10,836 nucleotides of DNA from Bacteroidota bacterium. Its GTDB lineage: Bacteria > Bacteroidota > Bacteroidia > M30B66. The notes under the pieces were generated by a model that saw only the letters and a program-made list of their open reading frames with translations, was not told the origin of the DNA and did not search any database. Each line of letters opens with the position of its first letter. The first letter of the stretch is position 1. Position numbers and translations under genes: made by a program. Location: contig JAGQVC010000022.1 in NCBI GenBank assembly GCA_020438185.1, positions 1 through 10,836 of the forward strand, written 5' to 3'. Below are positions 1-6,195 of the stretch, in pieces.

Positions 1-1
1 T

Positions 2-76
2 ATGCCTGGTGCAATGGCTAAAGGAATTGCTGCACGTTTTGCTGGCGGAATTGAATTCGAGCATATCCATAATTAA
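2..76 (+). CDS. 3' end of an upstream gene, possibly an MbnP-like protein (partial)
   Basis: An open frame enters from the left edge and ends with TAA at 74-76. The last 24 codons end in the residues GGIEFEHIHN. The stop overlaps the ATG of the next gene by one base (TAATG), which indicates translational coupling and a shared transcript. Too little protein is visible to identify by sequence. The context, immediately upstream of a MauG-like di-heme protein and a CDICGC barrel, is what is known for MbnP-family copper-binding proteins, and a C-terminus rich in His is compatible. This identity is inference. The true start lies outside the window; the Met at position 2 is probably internal. Confidence 0.6.
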   Translation: MPGAMAKGIAARFAGGIEFEHIHN

Positions 77-1107
77 TGGGAATGAAAGCTGGTTATTTCT
101 TTACGGCTTTAATTCTAATTGCAGGCTTAATTTCCTGCGGAAAAGACGAAGCAGTTATCCCTCCACCCGTTTCAGGTGGGGGGGCTCCTTCACATTTTCC
201 TGCCCCTGTCTATCCCATTTCTTTTTCCCGGGTAGAGAACGAAAAATTTGAGTTGGGAAGGAAAATGTTTTATGATGAGAATTTAAGTTTAGATAGAACA
301 ATTAGTTGCTCATCATGCCATAAGACGATTGCAGCATTCTCCGATCCGGGACGCTCAACAAGCCCTGGAGTTGGGGGTAAAACAGGTGTCCGGAACGCAC
401 CTGCCCTTTTTAATTTGGCATGGAAACCGTCAATGATGTGGGACGGAGGCGTGGTGAATCTTGAATTCCAACCCGTTGCGCCTCTAACCGATACCAATGA
501 AATGCATATGCAAATCAAAGATGTTGTTTTGCGTTTGCAGGAAAATTCTGAATATTCTGACTTATTTAAAAGTGCTTTTGGGAATTTTGAAATTAATTCA
601 CAAAGAATACTTCAGGCGTTTGCGCGATTCCTATCAGCGCTTATTAGCGGAAGTTCTGCCTACGACAATTACATTCTGGGAAATCCGAATGCATTAAATT
701 CAAATGAAAAAAAGGGACTTGAAATATTCAGACAAAATTGCAGTGCTTGCCATACCGAACCCTTGTTCAGCGACTTTACATTTCGCAACAATGGAATTTC
801 TGCTACTGCCAGCGATAGCGGCAGGGTTAGAATTACTCTGCTACCGCAGGATAGAAATAAATTTCAGGTACCGTCTTTAAGAAATGTTGGATTCAGTGCT
901 CCGTATATGCACGATGGCAGGTTCGCCAGTTTGGACGAAGTGATTAACCATTATTCATCCCCACAGAATTTTTCAGCAAATGCAGATGAAATAATGCCAC
1001 AAAAAGAATTATCTGTGCAAGAAAAGGAACAGCTCAAGGCATTCCTCCTCAGTTTAAACGATTACCAATTTGTAAATAATCCGGGTTTTGCAAATCCCGA
1101 TTACTAA
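76..1107 (+). CDS. Di-heme cytochrome c peroxidase / MauG-family (MbnH-like) lipoprotein
   Basis: 343 aa. A lipoprotein signal peptide is followed by lipobox L18-I-S-C21, so the mature protein should be lipid-anchored and face the periplasm. Two c-type heme motifs are seen: C78-S-S-C-H82 and C222-S-A-C-H226, the spacing typical of the bacterial cytochrome c peroxidase/MauG fold. YMHDGRF at 277-283 is a family hallmark. Tyr293 in the following HY pair falls where MauG has its unusual axial Tyr (294) and where classical peroxidases have Met, which favours a MauG/MbnH-type oxidase over a simple H2O2 peroxidase; that alignment was made by eye. MauG-like enzymes oxidise residues of a partner protein, and MbnH acts on MbnP. 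The start overlaps the preceding stop by one base, and the stop overlaps the next start the same way. Met3 (position 82) is an alternative start. The di-heme family assignment is firm; the MbnH subtype is an inference. Confidence 0.9.
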   Translation: MGMKAGYFFTALILIAGLISCGKDEAVIPPPVSGGGAPSHFPAPVYPISFSRVENEKFELGRKMFYDENLSLDRTISCSSCHKTIAAFSDPGRSTSPGVGGKTGVRNAPALFNLAWKPSMMWDGGVVNLEFQPVAPLTDTNEMHMQIKDVVLRLQENSEYSDLFKSAFGNFEINSQRILQAFARFLSALISGSSAYDNYILGNPNALNSNEKKGLEIFRQNCSACHTEPLFSDFTFRNNGISATASDSGRVRITLLPQDRNKFQVPSLRNVGFSAPYMHDGRFASLDEVINHYSSPQNFSANADEIMPQKELSVQEKEQLKAFLLSLNDYQFVNNPGFANPDY

Positions 1108-2024
1108 TGAAAAAATTATTCTACTTAAGCTTGTTTTTTATTGGTCTTTTTTATGGACAAATAAAAAGCTGCGATATATGCGGTTGTTCTTCCGGAAGTA
1201 TGTCCGGCGGACTATTCCCGCAAATTCAAAATAATATGGGTGGGCTGCGTTATTCGCATTTAATTTACAAACACCCTACCCTGAATCCTAATTTTAATGG
1301 GAATAGCCGTGTTATTCAGGATACATACAATGATGCAGAGGGATTTTTCAGGTGGTTCCCGTCTAAACGCTGGCAAATGTGGATAAATGTGCCATATAGC
1401 ACCAGAATTAGAGAGGAGTCATTGCGCACTACCGAACTAAAAGGAATCGGGGATATTCGATTTTCGGCATTTTATACTGTTCTGAGACGCGATTCTTCGA
1501 AGTTTCGGTTTCGCCATCTGTTGCTGGCCGGCGGAGGTGTTTCTCTACCAACCGGAAAATACCAGCAAAGAGATGAAAACCTGACCATCATGCCGGTTGG
1601 TTTTCAGATCGGAACAGGCTCCTGGTCAGGTAATGCCCGATTTATTTATATGCTTCGTTTTAAAAAATCCGGAATTATTTCACAAGCCGGTTATAAAATA
1701 TATTCCGAAAATGAAAGACAATTTCAAAAAGGAAGTATGACAGATGCTCAAATTAATTATTTCAGGAATATTAAAATCGGAAATAAATTGAGTATTTTCC
1801 TTCATGCCGGATATAAATTTGAACAGCTTCAACAGGATATTGAATATCAGGTTCGAAAATCAGATTCCGGAAGTTCGTCGGGTTGGGTAAATTTCTCAGC
1901 CGATATTGTTGCCGGTCATTTCCTTTTAAATATAGGTTCTGATTTGCCGGCATATCAGGATTTCAAAGGCAATCAACCCTTACCTTCAGTAAGGAATTCG
2001 CTCAGTATTGCGTATTTATGGTAA
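1107..2024 (+). CDS. Outer-membrane beta-barrel protein with N-terminal CDICGC motif (putative transporter)
   Basis: 305 aa. A signal peptide (about residues 1-21, hydrophobic LFYLSLFFIGLFYG) precedes a cysteine cluster C22-D-I-C-G-C27, then a Ser/Gly-rich stretch. The rest alternates polar and aromatic residues, with repeated Gly-Lys turns, as in an outer-membrane barrel, and ends in an aromatic residue (YLW). The -3 to -1 residues before C22 (I-K-S) are a poor lipobox, so C22 may be a metal- or disulfide-forming Cys rather than a lipidation site. It starts inside the stop of the di-heme gene (TAATG), so the two products are co-expressed. Barrels with such a CDxCGC head occur next to MauG-like/MbnP-like pairs in Bacteroidota, which points to metal (possibly copper) handling. 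The substrate is unknown. Confidence 0.75.
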   Translation: MKKLFYLSLFFIGLFYGQIKSCDICGCSSGSMSGGLFPQIQNNMGGLRYSHLIYKHPTLNPNFNGNSRVIQDTYNDAEGFFRWFPSKRWQMWINVPYSTRIREESLRTTELKGIGDIRFSAFYTVLRRDSSKFRFRHLLLAGGGVSLPTGKYQQRDENLTIMPVGFQIGTGSWSGNARFIYMLRFKKSGIISQAGYKIYSENERQFQKGSMTDAQINYFRNIKIGNKLSIFLHAGYKFEQLQQDIEYQVRKSDSGSSSGWVNFSADIVAGHFLLNIGSDLPAYQDFKGNQPLPSVRNSLSIAYLW

Positions 2025-2081
2025 ATTCCGGGCGTTAATTACCAATGATAATCTGAGGTTTTAAATAAATTTAGTCAGAGG

Positions 2082-2097
2082 TGTGACTATCATCACA
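2082..2097. promoter_or_regulatory. Crp/Fnr-type operator upstream of the TauE/SafE gene
   Basis: TGTGACTATCATCACA is a perfect TGTGA-N6-TCACA palindrome, the classic recognition pattern of Crp/Fnr-family dimers. It is followed after exactly 21 bases by a -7-like element, the same layout as at 2966-3010. The in-frame GTG at 2083 lies inside this operator, so it is unlikely to be the start of the exporter. The regulator itself is not in the window, and whether it senses sulfide, redox state or cAMP cannot be told. Confidence 0.75.
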
Positions 2098-2118
2098 TAC
2101 AATCTGAATAAATGCCCT

Positions 2119-2126
2119 GACATTTG
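2119..2126 (+). promoter_or_regulatory. Bacteroidota-type -7 element (GACATTTG) of the TauE/SafE gene
   Basis: GACATTTG matches the Bacteroidota -7 consensus TAnnTTTG except at the first base. The element and its downstream flank (TTTGCATAAAATT) match 11 of 13 bases with the second promoter (TTTGTATAACATT at 3007-3019). No good -33 box is seen, as expected where an activator substitutes for it. With a start of transcription near 2131 the operator centre would be at about -41.5, a class II activator position. Inferred by pattern only. Confidence 0.6.
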
Positions 2127-2142
2127 CATAAAATTAAGGATT

Positions 2143-2961
2143 ATGCTCATTGCAGGTTACCTGGCATCATTAGTAATAGGAATTTCACTTGGATTAATTG
2201 GAGGCGGGGGCTCAATACTCACAGTTCCTGTCCTGGTTTATCTATTTAATGTTGAGCCGGTTATGGCAACTGCATACTCCCTTTTTATTGTAGGAACAAC
2301 ATCTCTGGCCGGTGTACTTCCAAAATATAAAAGCGGAGAAGTTAATTTAAAAACCGCCGTTATTTTTGGTATTCCTTCTATTGCAGCAGTTTTCTTTACA
2401 CGGAAGGTTATTGTGCCTGCAATTCCGAAAGAAATTATGAGGCTTGACGATTTAATCATCACCAAAGCAATGCTGCTGATGGTTTTGTTTGCAGTGCTGA
2501 TGGTTTTTGCTTCTGTTTCAATGATAAAAAAGAAAAAAGGAAATGGAGGCAAAACAGTTGCAACAGAGCAGGTGTTTAACTATCCTCTGATTTTTATTGA
2601 AGGAATTGTTGTTGGGATTTTAACCGGTCTGGTTGGTGCCGGAGGAGGATTTCTGATTATCCCTGCATTAGTGCTTCTTAGTAAGCTACCGATGAAACAA
2701 GCTGTTGGCACTTCACTGCTTATTATTGCAGCTAAATCGCTAATTGGATTTACAGGCGATCTTGGCTCCCGAATTATTGATTGGAAATTAATGCTTTCGG
2801 TTACCGCACTTGCAATAATCGGAATTATCGCAGGAAATGCATTGAGCAAGAAAGTGGATGGCGAAAAGTTGAAAACCGGGTTTGGCTGGTTCGTTCTGGT
2901 CATGGGAATATACATACTGGTAAAAGAAATTTTCTTTCCAGGCGGAGCCGCCGGCCATTAG
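2143..2961 (+). CDS. TauE/SafE-family sulfite/sulfonate exporter
   Basis: 272 aa from ATG 2143. It is a strongly hydrophobic polytopic inner-membrane protein with the two pseudo-repeated halves of TauE/SafE: an N-terminal GLIGGGGS segment at about residues 17-24 and a matching GLVGAGGG segment at about 186, each followed by a hydrophobic [IL]-x-x-P-[AV]-L stretch. A Lys-rich loop (IKKKKG) lies between the halves. The family exports sulfite, sulfoacetate or related anions; here the neighbours point to sulfite or thiosulfate. An in-frame GTG at 2083 would add 20 residues but sits inside the Crp/Fnr operator and upstream of the -7 element, so 2143 is chosen. It is separated from the next gene by 81 bases that contain a second promoter with the same operator, so it is probably its own transcription unit, perhaps with read-through. 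Confidence 0.9.
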   Translation: MLIAGYLASLVIGISLGLIGGGGSILTVPVLVYLFNVEPVMATAYSLFIVGTTSLAGVLPKYKSGEVNLKTAVIFGIPSIAAVFFTRKVIVPAIPKEIMRLDDLIITKAMLLMVLFAVLMVFASVSMIKKKKGNGGKTVATEQVFNYPLIFIEGIVVGILTGLVGAGGGFLIIPALVLLSKLPMKQAVGTSLLIIAAKSLIGFTGDLGSRIIDWKLMLSVTALAIIGIIAGNALSKKVDGEKLKTGFGWFVLVMGIYILVKEIFFPGGAAGH

Positions 2962-2965
2962 AACT

Positions 2966-2981
2966 TGTGATTCAGGTCACA
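2966..2981. promoter_or_regulatory. Crp/Fnr-type operator upstream of the persulfide dioxygenase fusion gene
   Basis: TGTGATTCAGGTCACA is a second perfect TGTGA-N6-TCACA palindrome, beginning four bases after the exporter stop codon. Both operators continue with TAC, so the shared string is TCACATAC. A further lone TGTGA half-site at 3000-3004 runs into the -7 element. The same trans-acting Crp/Fnr protein as at 2082-2097 is the simplest reading. Confidence 0.75.
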
Positions 2982-3002
2982 TACTGAAATTGTTTTATAT
3001 GT

Positions 3003-3010
3003 GATCTTTG
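3003..3010 (+). promoter_or_regulatory. Bacteroidota-type -7 element (GATCTTTG) of the persulfide dioxygenase fusion gene
   Basis: GATCTTTG has seven of eight bases compatible with TAnnTTTG and lies exactly 21 bases after the operator end, as in the first promoter. Transcription would start near 3015, giving a leader of roughly 28 A-rich bases before ATG 3043. This is a pattern-based call. Confidence 0.6.
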
Positions 3011-3042
3011 TATAACATTTAAAAAACGAAATAATATCAAAA

Positions 3043-4458
3043 ATGAAAATAGAACAGATTTATACCGGATGCCTGGCACAAGGCGCCTATTACATCGAAA
3101 GCAACGGAGAAGCAGTTGTTATTGATCCGCTAAGAGAAATTGAACCATATCTGGAAAGAGCTGAAAAAAGCGGTGCTACTATTAAATATGTTCTCGAAAC
3201 GCATTTTCATGCGGATTTTGTTTCCGGACATCTGGATTTGTCAGCTAAAACAGGAGCTCCCATTGTTTACGGACCAAATGCAAACCCTGACTTTGAAGCA
3301 CACATTGCTACTGACGGTGAAATATTGAAATTTGGTAATGTGAGTCTTAAGGTTCTTCATACGCCGGGGCACACTATGGAAAGTACCTGCTACCTGCTTC
3401 GCGACGAATCCGGAAAAGATGTGGCACTTTTTAGTGGAGATACTCTGTTTATTGGTGATGTAGGACGTCCTGACCTGGCGCAGAAAGCAGCGCATATGAC
3501 TCAGGAGCAGCTCGCTGAAACGTTATTCGATTCACTGAGAAGTAAAATAATGCCACTTGCTGATGATATTACAGTTTATCCGGCTCATGGAGCAGGTTCT
3601 GCATGCGGTAAAAACATGAGCAAAGAAACTACCGACAGTCTGGGTAATCAAAAGAATACGAATTATGCGCTTCGCGCTGATATGAGCAAGGAGGAGTTTG
3701 TGAAGGAAGTTACAACCGGGTTGATGCCTCCTCCTGCTTATTTTCCATTAAACGTTGCAATGAATAAAAAAGGCTACGATAGCATGGAAGAAGTAAGGAA
3801 CCGTGGACTTAAGGCTCTTTCGCCTGCAGCTTTTGAAGCTGCAGCAAATGAAACCGGAGCATTAATTCTTGATACCCGTGCTCCGCAAACCTTCGCCAAA
3901 GGGTTTATTCCAAACTCAATTTCAATCGGAATTGATGGTGGTTTTGCACCATGGGTTGGTGCGCTGATTCCCGACATCAAGCAAAACATCCTTATTGTAG
4001 CCGACCAGGGACGTGAAGAAGAAGTAGTTACCCGTTTGGCACGTGTAGGGTACGATTATACTATTGGCTTTCTTGAGAACGGATTTGAAGCGTGGAAAGC
4101 AGATAATCGTGAAATTGATACTATTGAATCTGTTGATGCGAATGTGCTGGCCGACGTGGTAAAGAATAAATCTGCAGAAATCGTGGATGTGCGCAAAAAC
4201 AGCGAATATGCGAGTGAGCATATTCCGGATGCAATTAATGCACCTCTTGATTTCATCAATGATAGTATGATGAAACTTTCAAAAGATAAAACCTACTATG
4301 TGCATTGTGCCGGCGGTTACCGTTCAATGATTTTCGCTTCAATTTTAAAAGCGCGCGGTTACGACAATTTAATTGATGTAAAAGGTGGATTTAAAGCGAT
4401 TAAGGAACAGGGAAGCATTCCTGTTACTGACTACGTTTGTCCAACTACTTTGCTCTAA
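3043..4458 (+). CDS. Persulfide dioxygenase-rhodanese-rhodanese fusion (CstB-like)
   Basis: 471 aa, cytosolic. Residues 1 to about 240 are a metallo-beta-lactamase fold of the ETHE1/persulfide dioxygenase type: H54-F-H56-A-D58, H110 in HTPGH, D133 in SGDTLF and H182 in AHGAG. The iron ligands by analogy with ETHE1 are H54, H110 and D133. F59 replaces the His of the usual HxHxDH motif. Residues about 255-355 are a first rhodanese domain in which the catalytic position is Asp321 (ADQGRE), so it should be inactive. Residues about 365-460 are a second rhodanese with active-site Cys422 in the loop CAGGYR. Cys188 (GSACGK) and Cys466 near the C-terminus are further candidates for sulfur relay. This order, with a degenerate and then an active rhodanese, is that of Staphylococcus CstB, which converts low-molecular-weight persulfides to thiosulfate via sulfite. 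The thiol substrate here is unknown. It has its own Crp/Fnr-type promoter. Confidence 0.92.
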   Translation: MKIEQIYTGCLAQGAYYIESNGEAVVIDPLREIEPYLERAEKSGATIKYVLETHFHADFVSGHLDLSAKTGAPIVYGPNANPDFEAHIATDGEILKFGNVSLKVLHTPGHTMESTCYLLRDESGKDVALFSGDTLFIGDVGRPDLAQKAAHMTQEQLAETLFDSLRSKIMPLADDITVYPAHGAGSACGKNMSKETTDSLGNQKNTNYALRADMSKEEFVKEVTTGLMPPPAYFPLNVAMNKKGYDSMEEVRNRGLKALSPAAFEAAANETGALILDTRAPQTFAKGFIPNSISIGIDGGFAPWVGALIPDIKQNILIVADQGREEEVVTRLARVGYDYTIGFLENGFEAWKADNREIDTIESVDANVLADVVKNKSAEIVDVRKNSEYASEHIPDAINAPLDFINDSMMKLSKDKTYYVHCAGGYRSMIFASILKARGYDNLIDVKGGFKAIKEQGSIPVTDYVCPTTLL

Positions 4459-4490
4459 AAAATAAATTCAGAATTTAATCTCTTTACATC

Positions 4491-4515
4491 CGGGTTCGGT
4501 AAACAACCGGACCCG
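4491..4515 (+). other. Stable hairpin between the dioxygenase fusion and the rhodanese operon
   Basis: CGGGTTCGGT (4491-4500) pairs with ACCGGACCCG (4506-4515) around an AAACA loop, giving a 10-bp stem with one G-U pair. It lies 32 bases after the stop of the fusion gene and 44 bases before the next ATG. There is no T-run directly after the stem, and a run of six T begins only at 4539, so it is not a textbook intrinsic terminator. It could be a leaky terminator, an RNA-processing site or a 3'-end stabiliser that lowers downstream expression relative to the fusion gene. Confidence 0.55.
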
Positions 4516-4559
4516 ATGCAGGGAGCGTCTTTGAAAAATTTTTTCCAAATCTCAAAAAA

Positions 4560-4847
4560 ATGAAAACAATTCAGCAGTTACTAAATGATCCCGCAACAAA
4601 AATTATTGACGTTAGAAGTCCGGGTGAATTTGCATCTGAACATTTACCGGAAGCAATTAATATTCCTGTAGAAACAATTGCCAACAGGATTGATGAAATT
4701 AAAAGCATGAATGCTCCTGTTCTTTGTTATTGCCGCAGCGGCGCCCGCAGCGGGATGGCCGTTTCAATTCTGAAACAAGCCGGAATGCAGGATGTATACA
4801 ATGGCGGTTCTGTTTATGATTTGCTTTTTGAACTTCAAAAAAATTAA
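4560..4847 (+). CDS. Single-domain rhodanese (sulfurtransferase)
   Basis: 95 aa with no signal peptide, so cytosolic. It is a complete minimal rhodanese domain: IIDVRSPGEF at 15-24, the HLPEAINIPV segment, and active-site Cys58 in the loop CRSGAR (58-63). A second Cys (C56) lies two residues before it. Such stand-alone rhodaneses accept sulfane sulfur as a cysteine persulfide and pass it to thiols, sulfite or protein partners. It follows the hairpin-containing 101-base gap and heads the tight gene cluster; the next gene starts three bases after its stop. It resembles the neighbouring rhodanese closely enough to suggest tandem duplication. The acceptor is unknown. Confidence 0.93.
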   Translation: MKTIQQLLNDPATKIIDVRSPGEFASEHLPEAINIPVETIANRIDEIKSMNAPVLCYCRSGARSGMAVSILKQAGMQDVYNGGSVYDLLFELQKN

Positions 4848-4850
4848 TTC

Positions 4851-5156
4851 ATGCTCGGTTTTATAAAAAAATTAATGGGTTCGGATACTGATTACAAACA
4901 ATTGGTATCCCGCGGAGCGGTAATAATTGATGTAAGAACACCTGCAGAATTTCAGGGTGGCCACATAAAGGGCTCAATAAATATTCCGGTTGACAAAATA
5001 AAAAACAAGGTATCGGAACTTAAAAGTAAAGGAAAACCAGTTATAACCGTGTGCCGCAGCGGATCCAGAAGCTCAATGGCAAAAGGCATTTTAAAATCAG
5101 CCGGTATAGAAGCTTATAATGGAGGCCCATGGAATAGTTTGAGGGCTAAAATCTGA
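4851..5156 (+). CDS. Second single-domain rhodanese (sulfurtransferase)
   Basis: 101 aa, without an evident signal peptide; a short basic amphipathic N-terminus (MLGFIKKLMG) precedes the domain. Key features are IIDVRTPAEF at 25-34, GHIKGSINIPV, and active-site Cys68 in the loop CRSGSR (68-73). It shares with the preceding rhodanese the DVR-P-EF, INIPV, CRSG-RS-MA-ILK-AG and YNGG landmarks, indicating a tandem paralogue pair. Both keep the catalytic Cys, so both are probably active, perhaps with different partners. The gap from the preceding stop is three bases and to the next gene nine bases. Confidence 0.93.
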   Translation: MLGFIKKLMGSDTDYKQLVSRGAVIIDVRTPAEFQGGHIKGSINIPVDKIKNKVSELKSKGKPVITVCRSGSRSSMAKGILKSAGIEAYNGGPWNSLRAKI

Positions 5157-5165
5157 ACTTAAAAA

Positions 5166-5354
5166 ATGAAAATTAAGCATGTGATAATCGGTGCCATCGT
5201 TGGTGGAATAGCAGGATACGCCTGGTATTATTTTTATGGATGTGAGAATGGCTGCACCATTACCGGATCCCCCGTAAACAGTACCCTTTATTTCGCTTTC
5301 ATGGGAACACTTGTTCCGGGAATGTTCAGAAAAAAACCTGTGAAAAATGATTAA
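5166..5354 (+). CDS. Small membrane protein, DUF6132-like
   Basis: 62 aa. Two hydrophobic segments (about residues 5-23, VIIGAIVGGIAGYAWYYF, and about 41-53) flank a short loop with two cysteines (C26-E-N-G-C30) followed by TITGSPVNSTLY. This Cys-x3-Cys loop plus the S-P-x-N-S-T-L-Y pattern is how I recognise the DUF6132 family, which has no assigned biochemical role. It sits among rhodaneses and sulfur transporters. The Cys pair, next to the membrane, could carry sulfane sulfur or a disulfide, but this is speculation. Its stop overlaps the next gene by eight bases, so translation is coupled. Confidence 0.8.
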   Translation: MKIKHVIIGAIVGGIAGYAWYYFYGCENGCTITGSPVNSTLYFAFMGTLVPGMFRKKPVKND

Positions 5355-6195
5355 ATCCATTCTGCTTACGACCGATTTCACAAGCCTCTCGGAATATGCT
5401 ACAGAGGTTGCGGAAAGAATTGCAAGACAAACCGGTGCAAAGCTCAATTTATTGCATGTGGTAAATCTGCCTTCGCACGTATTATTAGACAACCAGGGCG
5501 AGTTACTCGACGATTGTGAAATGGATAATTCGGTGCCAAGAGAGAAAAAAGAACAAGCTTTACTGAAGTTAAATAGCTGGCAGCAAAACAAAGATTTTGA
5601 ATCGTCTGTCCGGGTGAAATTTGGCAACGTAAATGAAGAATCCGTAAAATATGCTTGTGAAGTGCGCGCTGACCTAATTATTATGGGCTCGCATGGAGTG
5701 CATAATTATAAGGATAAAATTACCGGCTCGCACACCGAATGGGTAGCAATGCATTCCAGTTCCCCGGTTCTCACAATAAAATCTGATGAACACGGACATG
5801 ATTTCCGTAAAATTGCTTTGGTGAGTGCTTTTCAGGAGGATGAAATTCCGAATTGTAATGCTGCACTGGCACTTCAAAAAACATTTGGTGCAAGAATTTG
5901 TCTGCTACGAATAAATACTCCCGATAATTTCCTTGCAGATAAAGATGCAATTGATCACATGCAGAACTTTGCAAAATCCCATGGAATTGAAGGCGCTGAA
6001 TATCATGTTTACAATGCAAACAATGTCGAGGAAGGAATTCTTCGGTTTGCAGCCAGAGAGTCAGTCGACATTCTGATGATTGGATCGCATCAGAGAACCG
6101 GATTTTCCCGATTTCTGCAAGGCTGTATTTCAGCTGACCTGATTAACCATGCTGAAAAACCATTATTAACTTTTCCGATACATGTAAAAAAATGA
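5347..6195 (+). CDS. Tandem-domain universal stress protein
   Basis: 282 aa, cytosolic, two UspA-like domains in tandem (about 1-145 and 150-282). The first domain starts with ILLTTDF, carrying the conserved early Asp (D10), and has an intact ATP-loop signature G114-x2-G117-x9-G127-S128. The second domain keeps G246-S-H but has Gln249 and Cys260 in place of the second Gly and the Ser, so it may not bind nucleotide. UspA proteins support survival under stress through unclear mechanisms. It overlaps the DUF6132-like gene by eight bases and the next gene by four (ATGA), placing it firmly inside the sulfur operon. A plausible role is a response to sulfide or redox stress, but nothing in the protein shows that. 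Confidence 0.9.
   Translation: MIKSILLTTDFTSLSEYATEVAERIARQTGAKLNLLHVVNLPSHVLLDNQGELLDDCEMDNSVPREKKEQALLKLNSWQQNKDFESSVRVKFGNVNEESVKYACEVRADLIIMGSHGVHNYKDKITGSHTEWVAMHSSSPVLTIKSDEHGHDFRKIALVSAFQEDEIPNCNAALALQKTFGARICLLRINTPDNFLADKDAIDHMQNFAKSHGIEGAEYHVYNANNVEEGILRFAARESVDILMIGSHQRTGFSRFLQGCISADLINHAEKPLLTFPIHVKK

Noticed and set aside
2019..2042. Imperfect hairpin GGTAA-A-TT / AATTACC at the end of the barrel gene
   Set aside because: The stem is short, AT-rich and has a bulge, and no T-run follows; not supported as a terminator.
2083..2142. GTG start adding 20 residues to the TauE/SafE protein
   Set aside because: The codon sits inside the perfect TGTGA-N6-TCACA palindrome and upstream of the -7 element, and the added residues (with two Cys) are not typical of the family; ATG 2143 gives the standard N-terminus.
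5097..5627. 176-codon open frame on the minus strand
   Set aside because: It lies antisense to three overlapping, well-recognised genes (rhodanese, DUF6132-like, stress protein); its translation shows no family motif and it is a shadow of their codon usage.
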